From Biomphalaria glabrata (lineage: Eukaryota > Mollusca > Gastropoda > Planorbidae), in contig NC_074726.1 in NCBI RefSeq assembly GCF_947242115.1, forward strand, positions 6,441,951 to 6,505,950: a stretch of 64,000 bases of DNA, read 5' to 3'. A program made the translations under genes and the position numbers. Each line of letters begins with the position of its first letter. The first letter of the stretch is position 1. This document shows, piece after piece, positions 35,901-49,200 of this stretch. Under the pieces are notes generated by a model, which was given only the letters and a program-made list of their open reading frames with translations, did not search any database and was not told the DNA's origin.

Positions 35901-38900
35901 TCAAACAACTGCCTTTACTTACTCTCATCAACACCCTTTATATAAATGTCTTAACATCCACAATTTAAAAAAAAAAACCTTCCACAAAGTCTAGTGAAAG
36001 AAACCAAGATAAAGAGAACATGTTAAAATTGTGAAATCATGTTTTTCATTTTGGACTACAAAAATAATGTCTGTAAAGTAAAGAGAGGATGATTACAAAC
36101 AAGCTTACCTTTAAGTATTCTTTGACTTTCTGCTGAAGTAGCTTAGGATTCTTTTTGAGACTCTCTTTGAAATTCTGGACTATCTGACCCACTTGCAGAG
36201 CAGTAATTGGGTCACCCTCATGGTTCCAAACATTAGCTAGGCCCTAGTGTTGATTAGAAACAAAATGTGAATTTTTATTTTTGCAAAAAAGACACACGCA
36301 CAAATTTAAAGACAAGTAATTTTCACTTAATGTCCATGGTTTAAGAGGGTGTTTAGTGGTTAGCAGAGTAATCAGTTGTTTTTACTCCCCCCCCCCTCAC
36401 TCCCTAGTAAATGTTATAATTTCACTTTGCTGTTCTACTAATCATCCACCACCAATCCCAAATGAAAAAAAAATAAATAATTCCTTAAAATTCCTTAAAA
36501 TGAAAAACGTAAGAGACTAACCATGGCCAAATGAAGTCCAAAGTTGCTGCTTTCATGCTTCATGCCTAACTCTAGCCTGTGCAACAGTGCATCTAGTTTC
36601 TTCTTATCAAAGCCTTCTCTGAAAGTTAAAATGATCAATAAGTAATGAATGATACTTGACTACATTAACTTAAAACTTAATTTAAAAGTAGAAAATTTAT
36701 AACTAAAACTAATAATATTTTGCTAAATTAATTATTTAGAGATAATTGAAAAACGATTAAAATTTTGTACAAATTTGTTTGAAAAAATGATTCCCTACAA
36801 GATATCATCAAATATTTAGAAGGATATTACACATTTACAATAAACTTAATGCAGGGTTACCAGACATCAGTAATTTTAGGGATACTGAATGAAAAATTTG
36901 TTGATAAGCACAAAAACCTTCAAGCCATTTCATAGTTTTAAAAACAATCTGAATAAAAAGGTTTTTTTTAAAAATGAAATTAACTTACCGGACAATCTTA
37001 TCAATTGTGTCTTCAATAATATCCAATACCTCATTCACAGATTCTGGACTGATATTCGCCAAGCCAACAGAGAAAACTGCCTCTTTTGTATCTTCATGAC
37101 ATCTGTGTCATGCATTAAAAAAAAGTATTTTTAATTTCAACTGGAATGACCATTTCATTAATAAAATTCAATGATGACAATATCATTTCAACATAATCTG
37201 AATAATAAGAATATTTGTAATTTAGTGACTAATTTAGTAACTAAACTATTAGTTTTAAAGTTATAACACACCAAATATATACTAAACTTTTCTTTAAACA
37301 TTGGATTTGAAGACAATGTCTCATTATGATAATTATAATTTAACTTTAATGGTAACAGGGTAACGTTTTTCTTTGCATACAAGTGAAAACATTTTGTTAC
37401 CACTGTATACTGGATACAACACAAAGATTGCTATTAATGGTTAGCCTCTAGGCAAGAAAATATCCACTAAGATGTGCTGCATTACCCAGTGTTAGGTGAG
37501 AAATCACTTCCAATGTTAGGCTCCAACAATGCTCTATAGAAAGGTGATGTTTCTCCATTGGTGAGCAAATAGCCAAGGACACTTGCAATAAAACTCTCAT
37601 GCACATCAGTTATGCTGAGGAAATAACACAAACATATGGCACAATTACTAACCAAAGTTATAAACATCTTATAATTTAGCTTTAAGTAGGTGGAAAAGTT
37701 TAGATTGCCTAGGTATGTACCGAGATCCGACAGACTTGTTAAAACTCTTTTAAGGCACTAGAATAAAGGAAAGAAGGAAAAAATTTCCTTAAAAAAAATT
37801 AAAACAAAAGTCTTATGTAAGTATGGCAGCTTTGACCAATCACTGCCATCCCTCACTGTCTTTTGGGAGGTTTGGGCTAGGATCTAAAAAATTTTCAATT
37901 CTGAAGAACAGTGGAGATAATGACTATTGGCACAATTTAGGTCACAACCTGAATGAACATCCAAAACATGTAAAACAAACAAATCAAATATTCATACATG
38001 TGTTAATCAAATCATTCATGCTAATTAGATATAACTTATTAGTCTTAGTCATTGATTTTTCTGGCTTATACAGGAAACCTGTTACAAAGACTGTGGGAAA
38101 TGATATTAAGACCTAAGTAAATATGTTGGACTTTAAATAACTATTCTGGTTTTCCATAGGCGCCCAGAGCACAGCTATTACTGGTAGCCTTTTTAAGCAA
38201 AATAAAGTGAACTTGAAACTTACTCAGACAGGAGATAGCTGACAGAAACTGTGGTTTGTTTTTCTGGATCAGCAGCTAGAGGGTCTGGTGGACAATAAAT
38301 TGTTTTGGTTTTCTAGTAAGACAGAGAAAAATTATTTTTGTAATAACTTATAAAAACCTTTTTATGAACTTAAACTGTTAGTAAATTTAGTATTAAAGTG
38401 TTCACCATATAAAATAAGTTCATTCCTTCTTTCTCACTGACAGAAGTTGTAACAGAATTACTTGGGGGAAAGTGGCAATGAACTTCCAAACTGAGTGAAC
38501 TCAGTTAGAACCTTGGTGAAGATTTGGATTTTGAATTATTTATTTTTTCTGGATCTTTAGGGCACCCATAAGTACACCCAACTCTAATGGGTACCTGACA
38601 ACAGCTGATGAAAGTAGAGGTGGTTGGTTGTGCTTGCCCCATGATACCCTCTTCAACCGCTACATCATCTGCCCCATAAATCACAAGACCTGAAAGGGGC
38701 ACCTTACTTTCATTAACTAAATAACTTCAAGGAAGTAATGAAGAATTGATCATTTAGTTTTATTTTTTTTTTAAACTAATGCAAAAAAGAAAATAATGGA
38801 GTACATTATACTTGAAACTCTGAGTTTCATTGGAAGCATTTTTAATTCACATCACTACATTTTACACTATTAGAAACTTAAGCGGTACACTTAAGGAACT

Positions 38901-41900
38901 CCAGTGATTTAGAATTATGTCACACTTTAAAATACACCTGTCATTTAGAGCTCCTGCGCACACAAATGGTTAACAGTAAAAAAAATTAATTGAGGATACT
39001 CACAGGTTCCTTCCACCTCGGTTCATTTGGAACTAATTGTGATGGGTTTATTTTGTCAAACTTGTCCAAGCTCTGGTTGATTAAACTAAGGTGCTCCTCA
39101 AGTGGAAAGTTGCCATAGGTAAAGAATCTGAGAAAGGAAAATGAATTAAGTGAAATTACTCCTTTAAAAATGAAAAACAAAAACAATATGCTTCTAATTG
39201 ATTGCCATTTAGTCAATTGAAAAAAAAAAGAACACATACTTAGCATTGCTCGGATGGTAGTGGCTGGCATGAAATTTTTTCAGTTGTTCATGGGTCAAGT
39301 TGACAATCTCTGCTGGGTCCCCACCTGAGACAACGCCATAAGTGTGGCTGGGCAATAAGGAGTTCAGTGCTTGTTGAGAGTAGATGTTTTGTGAGTTAGA
39401 CTGTAAAGACAATATTAAAGACTCAGGAATGTCCAGATCTTAGCGTTGTAATGGAATGGAGACTAGCTCAGTTAGAAAATTAAGCGATATGTTATTTTTT
39501 ACATCAACTTTTAATAATGTGTAAGAAATATGTTACAATAACAAAATTGTATTCCATGAATAAGCAAAACATTAGCTTAGTTTCATGTCTGAATGTTTTT
39601 AAATGTAAATGTATAAATGTAACTATTATTATCTTTATGACAGACAACAGACTATTTCAATAAATAGCAACAGAAATGAATGGGGTTATCAACTCAATGT
39701 ACTGTCCAAAGCGATCTTTTGACACATTTTTAATAAACATTATTATTTTAAAATATATATATTTACTCACAAAAACACCTTTCATCTCATTGTATACGAC
39801 ACCTTTAAACACAATAGGAGATGAGACATTCGTCAAATCTGTATGTTCCAGTCTCCAGCCTTCCTGACTGATTAAACAAAGCATTGCTAATATACTCAGG
39901 GCAAATATTATGTATGACAGCATTTACAATGTATTTTTTTTTTCTTTGGGCAAAGACAAATGCCTACTGCTATAGCTATATATTAAAAATATTTTAAGCT
40001 CTTAGAAACAATAGCTACCAAAAATCCAATTCTCTAAGTAATGGACAGAAGACAGCATCCAAATAAATTGACATCAAATTTTTAAAGTCTTGCTGGTTCT
40101 GACTTGAAATTGGATACATCGTCCAATCATAAGCTATAAAAATTAAACTCTCATTAGTTCAGTGAAAACAGAGGTAAGAATTTTGGTGATATATTTACCA
40201 GTTAAAAGCATAAAGCTATCCTAGTTATATTTACCTGTTAAAGCATTCATAAAAGTTGCCATTGACCTACTGAGCATCTTAAAGAAAGGATCTCTGACTG
40301 GATATTTCTCGGACCCACATAGAACAGTATGCTCTAGAATGTGGGACACACCTGTGTTGTCTAAGGGGGTGGTTCTGAATGTGACACTGTAGATGATCCC
40401 ATGTCAGACAAATTTAGTGTAAGCTACATTTGACTTATACCATTAAAAGTATTTTTTCATTTAACAATGCTGTAAAAAAAATAGATTGATGGAAAACTGT
40501 CCTTTTACAAAAAAACATTAAAACTGAGTGAAATATTCTCTACATCAAAAAGTTAAAATTGCAGCCCTGAAATCAATAATATAAGCTACCTCCTTCCCCC
40601 CATCCAGAGAAATCACCAGTTATGCTTTATTTACAAGTTTTCGCTGCATAAACAAAGTGAAACAGGATTGAAAATTACTACTATCTATATCTCTCAGCTT
40701 TTCACAGTTAAAATATAATGAATATAGGTACTGAAGTAAAGAACAAATAAATAAAAGGAAATCATTCTTTTCTGATAAAAAAACCCACTAAAATATCATT
40801 AGAAAACTTATTATCTTCCATCTTACCCAAATGTATTGTTGTCATCATCTCGTGCTGCGTGTAAATGCTGCGCCCCAGTTTTATCGTGGGACAGCAAGAT
40901 GGCAGTAATGTAGTAATCTGGTACCTCGTCAATCTAAGAGAAATTAAAAATGATAAATATGCAGGGGCTAAATGGCAATTACAATGACCAAAAGCTATTA
41001 AAGTTTAAAAAAAAAAATTTAAAAAATAATTTATATATTCTAAATGAAAATGTTTTATCAAATTTTTTTACCCGTTGAACAGTGTAGCCATGGAGTTTGT
41101 CTCCTATTTTCAATGCACGTATACGATTTCTTGCATCCTCATTTAAGTGTCGAAGACATCTTAACCTGTCAACAAAATATTTTAAAATGCAGATCTTTCC
41201 TTAAAATACTGTGTGTCTCACTGTTTGCAATCAGTATTTTTTTTGTTTACAAATTAATATATTCTTCATGATAAAAATGAAGCAGGCCCTCCATGAGCTG
41301 TAGCACCACTGGGATGGATCATGGATGGATGAGCTAAGTGTGTAATTTGTAATACAAAGAAAGTGATAATATACAATGTGCAATTTTTTTTTTTTACTGT
41401 AGCCTACAGTCTACAGTGACCACAGCAGGTGTTGACTACAGTTAATATTTTCAGTCTAGTAGCCACAGTATACAAGTAACAGTATTCAGTAGTGAAGTAG
41501 GTCTAGTCACTCTAGTCTAGCTAGTGACAATCTTGTCTCTAGTGACTCACTAAACTTGAGACAAGATTTTCTCTCTAAACCCTAAATCATAGTAAATCTA
41601 GTGAATAGTTCACACAGTATTACTAGCTAGTAATACTAGACTATAGAAAAGAGTCTAGAATCTAGATTATATTGAAAAATTCTAATTCTAGTACTGAAAC
41701 TTGACTGAGTCTTATTTTTAATCTTACTCAGAGTCAATAGACTAGACGTCACTAGAGACTAGAGAGAGACTAAAGTCATAAAAGTGTCACTAAAGTTAAA
41801 AGTATGACTATCTAAACTTAAAACTTCAGTGAGACACGACCTACCCTGAAGTTGAAGTGTTACATGCTTTTGCAAGGTGGGCGAAAGCAAATCCAGCTCG

Positions 41901-41918
41901 TTTCAGTATGTGCATCAT
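26933..41918 (-). CDS. PITRM1: Presequence protease, mitochondrial (PreP), complete
   Basis: M16C zinc metallopeptidase of the mitochondrial matrix that degrades cleaved targeting peptides. Twenty-six exons: 41918-41845, 41165-41072, 40933-40827, 40386-40235, 40133-40019, 39867-39771, 39400-39240, 39127-39004, 38312-38224, 37614-37486, 37102-36989, 36618-36522, 36243-36109, 35637-35499, 35042-34926, 34534-34405, 34112-33915, 33186-33021, 31970-31870, 31461-31353, 31071-30959, 30488-30435, 29773-29705, 28762-28648, 28089-27956, 27059-26933. They total 3060 nt with all phases matching: 1019 residues, close to human (about 1037). The N-terminus [19 protein letters not shown] looks like a mitochondrial presequence. 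The inverted zinc motif HILEH is at 107-111 (His107, Glu110, His111), third ligand Glu208 in NEMKG, and the substrate-binding Arg872 and Tyr878 in REKGGAYG. Odd: Cys181 replaces the usual Trp of DFWQEGW at an exon junction. Divergent neighbour: EFHB. Confidence 0.97.
27178..27640 (+). mobile_element. SINE family A copy split by a MITE
   Basis: Head TGGTGGCTGAGTGGTAAATA at 27181 and body up to GTAAAGGTGGTTG near 27317. After the MITE, the SINE end CCCAAAGGGGTACTTTA follows near 27615. Lies in the last PITRM1 intron. Confidence 0.65.
27318..27608. mobile_element. hAT-like MITE inside a SINE
   Basis: About 290 bp with ends CAGGGCAAGCCTTGA and the inverse-like CTTAAGGCCAGCCCT. GGCCCC motifs lie near both ends. 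It separates the two halves of the family A SINE, so it is the younger insertion. No coding capacity. Confidence 0.55.
29009..29275 (-). mobile_element. SINE family A, full length
   Basis: Both ends and both promoter boxes are present: B box GGTTCGAATCC and head GGCTGAGCGGTAAAGC on the minus strand. It is about 85% like the copy at 11482 by eye. Intronic in PITRM1, same strand as the gene. Confidence 0.85.
30005..30390 (+). mobile_element. LINE 3'-end fragment (CR1/jockey-like C-terminus)
   Basis: Translation gives [33 protein letters not shown] and, in shifted frames, a Cys-poor region ending TVYKRADSS. This resembles the tail after reverse transcriptase and RNase H in jockey/CR1-type LINEs (EQTIxFRLRTGH). 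It is broken by stops and frame changes. Lies in a PITRM1 intron, antisense to the gene. Confidence 0.65.
37835..37975 (+). mobile_element. SINE family B fragment
   Basis: Lacks most of the tRNA-like head. The body has GGGAGGTTTGGGCTAGGATC and the tail GAACATCCAAAACATGTAAA, with about 50 bases of unrelated or duplicated sequence between. Confidence 0.6.
38495..38715 (+). mobile_element. SINE family A, 5'-truncated
   Basis: Starts within the body after the B box (TTGGTGAAGATTTGGATTTT) and runs to AGACCTGAAAGGGGCACCTT. Intronic in PITRM1. Confidence 0.65.
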
Positions 41919-43260
41919 AAAAGATCTTGAATGTACAAAATATGATGTTTTAATTTAAAAATTTATTGCATATTAGCCTTAGGTTCAATGGCAAAATCAT
42001 TTACTGATGAAATCACAGTATGGAAGTCGCCATCTTGAAATTAAAAAGTGACACTTTCACAATTTTTGTGAAAATTAGATTGATGTTTATTTTATAAAAG
42101 TAAATCTTAGTCTAAAAAATATAATTGAATGCTGAATAGAACAACTAGATCTAGATCTAGATCTATCTAATATAGATCTATATCTATATTAAACTTTTTA
42201 AAGCATTTTAATTTCAACCACTCAAGTCTATAGTCTATTTAAACGTAAAATGTATTCTTTGGGAGTTTCGTTGCTAGGAAATTAACCTTATTAACGAAGA
42301 TGGAGGCCAACATGTTTTCAAACTTGAAGCAAAAATAACAAATTAATTGTACAAACTGTAGTGAAAATATTCTCATTATTAAAAATGGCCACACAAGCGA
42401 ATAAATTACCATTTAAAGGCAAAAGCATTTATGAAGGGAAGTTTTTTGACAGAGCGCCACAGTGCTTAGCGGTAATTAGATCTAGATTAAACTAGATATT
42501 ATTTCTAATTTCTATTAGTATTATTTAATTATTATTAGATCTATATTCTATTATCAACTATCTAGATCTATAATGATAATCTAGAGCTATATCAATTAAT
42601 AATTAATTGATTAATTAATTGATTAATTATTAATTAAATTAAAATTACTCTCTCAAGTCTCTCTAGTCCTCTGCCCCCCCCCCCCTTTTTTTTTTCTAGT
42701 GAGTCTAGTCTAGTTTTACTTTTATACTGAGTTACTCGACTCTACTTTAATAAACAGTTTTTTACTTTATTTTTTTTATACTAATGTAACTAATCTAAGT
42801 CTTCTAGATCTACTACAAGTGTTATAGTGACAAGTAATTAAATTGAACTATGAAGTCTAATCTAGTATTAGTAATAGTACTAATAGTTTTATAGTACTAA
42901 CTAATACTTAATACTAGTAGTAGTAGTAGTAGTAGTACTATCAAATTATTATCAATATGACAATATCTATAGAACTAGTAACTAGATCTAGAGTAAATAG
43001 ATCTAAATCTAGGTCTAGATCTAGTACTACTATACTCTATAGTAGCCTATTTGGCTAAGGCTATTGCTGTACAAGTCACGTATAAGTGTATTACTATTAC
43101 TATTAGAGTCTAGAATAGACTATAGATTAGCCTAGAATAGTGGAATTATAATCAAGAAGTGATAACTTAATTTAAGACATTGAATCAATATATAGGACCT
43201 ATAGGCTAGATTAAGTCAAGCGATCATTAAATTAAATTTTTAAAATAGTTTAATTAATTA
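41400..43260. repeat. CTAG-rich cryptic simple sequence
   Basis: Dozens of CTAG and TCTAGA-like words (for example AGATCTAGATCTAGATC near 42150, TCTAGTCTAGCTAG near 41515, GTAGTAGTAGTAGTAG near 42920). They cover PITRM1 intron 1, the shared upstream region and EFHB intron 1. The composition stands out against the flanks, where such words are sparse. Exons within it are normal coding sequence. Confidence 0.6.
41919..42384. promoter_or_regulatory. Shared upstream region of PITRM1 and EFHB
   Basis: 466 bp between the divergent start codons. It must hold both 5' UTRs and promoters, or one bidirectional promoter. No TATA box in a convincing position. It contains the AGATCTAGATCTAGATC run and a GTTGCTAGGAAATTAACC stretch near 42270 that resembles the X-box of RFX factors (GTTGCCATGGCAAC type), which would suit a ciliary gene; this is weak. 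Confidence 0.5.
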
Positions 43261-46200
43261 ATAAGTAATGTCAAAATTGCTTAAATAACTGCAGCATAGG
43301 AAATAAAATAAAAGTGTTTTTATCTTGGAGTTTGTCAGGTATTGTATTATTCATTTTTTTCACATTTTTACGATATGGATTAGTGAATAATTTTGTATGG
43401 ATTAATGTATACTTTTTTATGGATTAGTGTATAATTTTGTATGCATTAGTTGTATAATTTTGTATGGATTAGTGTATAATTTTGTATTATGATTGTAACT
43501 TTCAGTCCTGAGTTTCACTAAATTTAGTAATTCAACAAATGATGAATATTAACTGTGAAAATTTGTTTTCTCTATTTCGGGTTTTTACATTTTCTTAAAG
43601 GGGGTTACCCCAATCAAAAGATGCATATTTAAATATTAGCAAAGTTTCCCTTTCAGATCTTGCGATCTATGGGGCAGATGATGTTAAGGTCAACTGTTTC
43701 TATGGCCAACAGTTAACAAGCAGGGTGTTATGTGGCCAGTACAACGACCAACCAAAGTATTATAAAATCTAATTGTTCCGAAAATGTTAATTTAAAAAAA
43801 AATCTAACATTCATTAGTTATTAAGAGCAAAATAATTGCTATATAATTTGTATAAAGGAGATATTGTCTTTTAAAAAAAAGTATTATATTTTCTCGTTTA
43901 TAAATTTTCTAACTAAAGGCTGGAAAACTGACTTCTCAAGGAGAAACTTCAGAACAGTGTTTACGTCCTAAAGATGAAAGGGTAATGCAATCATTTTTTT
44001 ACCTCTTCTATCAGAAATCAGTTTTACTCATGTTGCTTTCTTTTGCATGTTTTGGATGTACCTTCAGATTTTTAAGATTATTACATTCTAGCACAAACCT
44101 CCAGCAGGACAGTGCAGGCAGGGTTCAAACTCTGGACGATCGAGATGACAGTCTTGAGCACATACCACACAGCCAGGCAGCTAATGGTATCTCATGGTAT
44201 AAAATAACTACATATAATATATTCTTTTTTTCTCCATTAAAAATAATGTTGTTGTTTTTTCTACCAGTAATTTATCACATCATTTGTTGAGGTCTTTCAA
44301 AGTTTTATGCTTCCCTTCAGAAATGAGGTTTATTACGTCCTAGCCCAAACCTCATACATTAGGTTCAAACCTAAGACCATTGAGTCAGTAGTTTGGAGGG
44401 CATACCACATGACCATGTAACTAATTTTGTATTTAACTAAATCTTCAACTTATCCAATTTGAGATTCACATGAGCCATTGTCATCATCTAGTTTTAATAT
44501 CAAATAGATCATCTGCATTTATTGGGAGTGTTACTAGATTTTATATATATTCTTTATGTCTTTATGAATGTTTGAAATCAGCTATTGTAAATCATAACAT
44601 TTATCTTATTATGTTACTTATTGGTAACTTTTTTTTAGTTTGTTGAAGATGTGTTAACTTTGCTACCATTTTTCTAGCCATGATTGAGAACTACCTGGAT
44701 TATCCCTTGTGTATACTTAATTTGAGTAGTTTTTTGCGGAAGAGGGGTTACCTGGTTAAGTCAAATCTGAAATTTAATAAAAGGCTTGTTTGAAATGATT
44801 GTTGAGTATTACTATTCTTATATTTCCAGCCTCCATCGCCAGAGGTTATACGGAAATTTCGAGCTACATTTCGCCCTGATGCTGGGCAGATGAGAAACTT
44901 CTATGGCACTGCCTATGACCCTCAGAGACAATGGGCTGTAGAAATGACCCACGGAATAAAAACTCACACATCTGTGGATGCAGGCAAACTAGTGAACCCA
45001 GAACCAAAGACATTTTTCCTTCAAAGACTGCATGACCGGTATTATCAATGTATTTCTTAAGATAATTTAAAAATCTACAGCGTTAAAAGAAACTCCTTCC
45101 TTTTTTAAAAGATCAATTTATATGTATCTAAATATAAGGATGTCAACTTTTTGAAACTTTTAGCATCAATCATCCACTGAGACCTACAATAATAATAATT
45201 TTTATTGATAAAGCGCTGTTAACAAACAAAAAATCAAAAAGAAGGTCTGTTAGTTTCAGAAGTAATCACCTTCAGTACAATTTATTCAATATCTTTATTG
45301 TGTTAAGTAAGAGAAGCATTGTTTTTAAAAAGAGTTTTGCACCTATTTTCTATGGCAATCCTAATTTTTTGGGGCTTAGCTGGCTAGGGTCAAAGATGCT
45401 CAAACTCCACTACAAACACATACTTGAATGTCAACACCTTATGTTGAATTGAAACAAATCCTGAGAGTTTTAAGGATAAATATAAGGCTCTCTCTCCCAA
45501 AAGAAAGTCAGTATACCACTGGAAATTAAGATGAGAATAGTGATTGATTTGGGCTGAAATATCATTTTCAGTAGATGGTTGATCCTTATAAACCAAAATA
45601 AGATGAGGAAAGTGAATGATAGTGAATGATTTGGGCTGAAATATAATTTTCAGCAGATGGTTAATCCTTATCAATGAAAGTGTATGACTAATATTATTCC
45701 TCAAGAAGTAGTTGTTGTTTTTTCATCTCTTACACTTAAATGCCTTAGTGTAGGAATATTCATCCCTTTCTTTTTACATTGTTTCTTTTCTTCTTTCTAA
45801 TGGAATGTGTATTTTCTTTTTTTTTTTTCAAAGAGTGGCAACAATAAAGAGGGAATTTAGATCTATGCCACATTTTTCAAACACTAAAGGCATTTTTTTT
45901 ATTTCCTTAACTTTAACATACAAATAAGAAGACTTATATTACATGATATTCTAATATATATATTTAAAATGTATTTGTTTATTTGGTTTCAGTCATGATT
46001 AATTTAAATTTACTAAACTAAAATAAATATGCACTTTTAACAAACTTGATAAAAATGTGCAGGGATGAAAACAACTACCTTAGCCACAAAAGAGCACCCT
46101 TGGGCAAATCGTATGATCAGAGACCTGGATTGCCCAAAGGACTTGATCTGGCTTCATTCACATTTGGCTTACCAACAGAAATGGGTCAGTAATTAGAACA

Positions 46201-49200
46201 TTATTTTGATATGATTGATAATAATTTGATTACATTATAAGATAAATATTAATCACTAGTTAAATAGCCTTGTATCACTGCTATTATTTTATTAAACCAA
46301 ACAAAATATATTCCATTAATATTATGAATATTTTCTGACCATTTACAAGTTATAATTTCTAAATGTTTCCACTGACAGAGGCTGGAGCTGGTAGTCTGAT
46401 AAATCCTAACAAAAATTATGAGCAGATTTTCAGAGAGGCTACTGAAGGGCATGACCTCTATGTGAGATCACATGCTGACTATTATCCCCTGGAGAGAGTC
46501 TGTCGCAGCTATAGCAGTCCAGGCTTTCATCCTCAGGTTAGTGCTCTTATCTAAAATTATTCATTAAGATAATTTTTATTGGTCCAAACAAATGAAAATT
46601 TAGTTTGACTACAATTAAGTGATAATGAACTAAGTCATGTGACCTATCATTAAAGGAGACCAGGGAAACTGTTTCTGTGGTCAACGAGCAGGGTGTCATG
46701 TGGCCAGCACAACGACCAACAGCCTTAACTTTCCCCAGCTAAAGTCAGGTACCCATGAGAGTTGGGTGGACTCAGGGGTGCCCTAAAAATCCAAAGAATC
46801 ATAGTCTTCATTGAGATTCGAACCCAGAACCCCACGTTCAGAAGCCAAGTGCTTAACCACTAAGCAACCTTGCCCACTAAATTTTTCCCATTAAGTTTCA
46901 TAAGTTCTTTTTTTTTCTTCATGTAGAGAAATCAATTTTTTAATCAATTTAATTTTTTAAAAATGTTTATGTTCTTTTACTTTGTACACATTTAAAAATT
47001 TATAATCTATTTTATATCAATCATTCAGAAGCGCTATGGTATCGCCACACCCCACAGCAATGATGGTCGGATGACAAGAGAGACAATGAAATGGCTCCAT
47101 GAAACTCAAGCCGACAAAGCCACAAAGATTGTCAGTAAAAGATTGGAAGATTTTAGAGAAAAATATCAGCCACAGTTAGGCAAATCTCTTGATCCGTAAG
47201 TTTTTGCAAACATTTCAGGATTACTTTCACAAATAAAAAAGTTTTGACTTTTTAATTTCTTAATTATAACAATGCAGTAAAATCTGGTTAATTGAACCTT
47301 ACTTAATCAGAACAGCCACTTTTCTAGACAGCATCATTGAGCAAGGAAAAAAATCCTATTATCCAGTTGAATCTTGTTAATCTGACAAATCCGTTAAATA
47401 ACCAAAATATGAAAGCATCCTAATGTGGTCAGATTATCTTGATTTGATTGTATCATGTGATTTCATTTTTTTTTTAATTTAAAATTTCACATCATACATG
47501 AATTAAAAGAAAAAAATACAAAACAAAAGTTTATTTTGTTTCAGCATAAAGGACACCATGAATGTTCCTCCTGATCACACTTTTGGGGCCCTACATAAGC
47601 CTGATCCTTATGGCGCTGGGGATGTGATCCATAATCGTAAGATGAACAACATCCTGAAGGGCAAGGAGAACCAGAGGGCAGTTGTGGCCGCGATAAGACA
47701 ACAGCTGAAGAAACTCAACTACCACCACTTCAATAACTTACTGGAAGCATTCAGGTTTTATGACCAGGTCTGTAACTGTGTGCTCGATGTGTAACTAGTT
47801 AAGTAAATTATTATTGGAGGCCTTAAGTTCTATTAGCAGAAAATTATTTTTGAAAAAAGAAATTGCTTCTATACTTAAAAATGTACATTGCCTATTAAAT
47901 AACAAATAAATTCCATATTATATTTCTTTATTATGAACTAGTTAACAATATTATGCAATGATCTTTGTTAGAGTTTATAAACTTCTCTTGTCTTTATAAT
48001 AGAAAATGGAATTTATTTTTAAATTGATTTTTATATTTGTATTTAATACTAATGTATGTTGATTTTCAGGCATCAAAATTCTATTGTATAACATTCTATC
48101 ATCAGAAACTTAAACTAACTTCCTCCTTCACCATTGTCTTTCTTACATTTTATTTAAAATACAAATAAAACTTGATAAATATTTATATTAATTTGTCTCA
48201 AACAAACATGTTTGTGTTGTTTGACATTACAGTAGGTGTTTCAAGCTTCATTTTTTCCAGACACTGCTTTTTATTTCCTTACAAAGCTTCTGTACATTGT
48301 TTTACATATATATGAGAATGTGGTAAAGATCATTGAGCAAATTGGACCAAATCTTTTTTTTTTTGTGTTGCTTGAAGTCTTGACATTTTATGCCAAAATT
48401 ATCACATTTTTTTTATTCTTACAGATCCACATAAAACATTGAATTGGGCATTATTTTAGCTCATCATCATCATTTTCAAGACCCTGTAGTGCAAGAGATA
48501 TAAATGAACGCCATTCTGTTACAACCTATAACCCTGTCTCTTGAAAGACTTGACCAACTTTCCCCAGTTCCTTTTCCAAGTTTTTCTTTTGGCCTCCGTC
48601 ACTTTCCCTTACACTGTGGTACTCAAGAATAAATGAACTTTAAATTAATTTTGTAAAAGCATCTTTCAGTTATTTGACATGCAGCTAGCTTTGCTGGAAA
48701 GTGAATTTCGTTCAACAGCTGTTTATGCAATTTGGAATTTTTATAATTCAAAGTACTATGTAAAATAGAACTGTAAACGGGAAAATAGAATAACATATCA
48801 ATTTTTTATACCAGGAAGGAAAAGGAAAGATAACTTTATCAAATCTGCACAATGTTTGTGTCAAGTATCGTCTCCCTGTGGACTTTGACATGATAGAAAA
48901 AGTCTTAGATTACTGTGATGCAGACAAAGATGGCATGATAAACTACCTTGAGTTCTGCAACTTTCTGAACTGGAAAGAGAAACTACCTACTGGCTTAGAT
49001 GACCTAGGGCGTAAGTTTTAGAACAGTTTCAACTAGCACAGCCATATTGAATAATTTTTAAAAGCCTTGTAATTAAATTTTTCCATCATTTTTTGTTTGT
49101 TTGATGATTTGCCAATTTGTATTTTTCTTCTTTTATTTTAATGATTTATTAATTCATCTTTAGTTTAAAACACATGTCAGATTTTATCCTTTGTAGTCAT

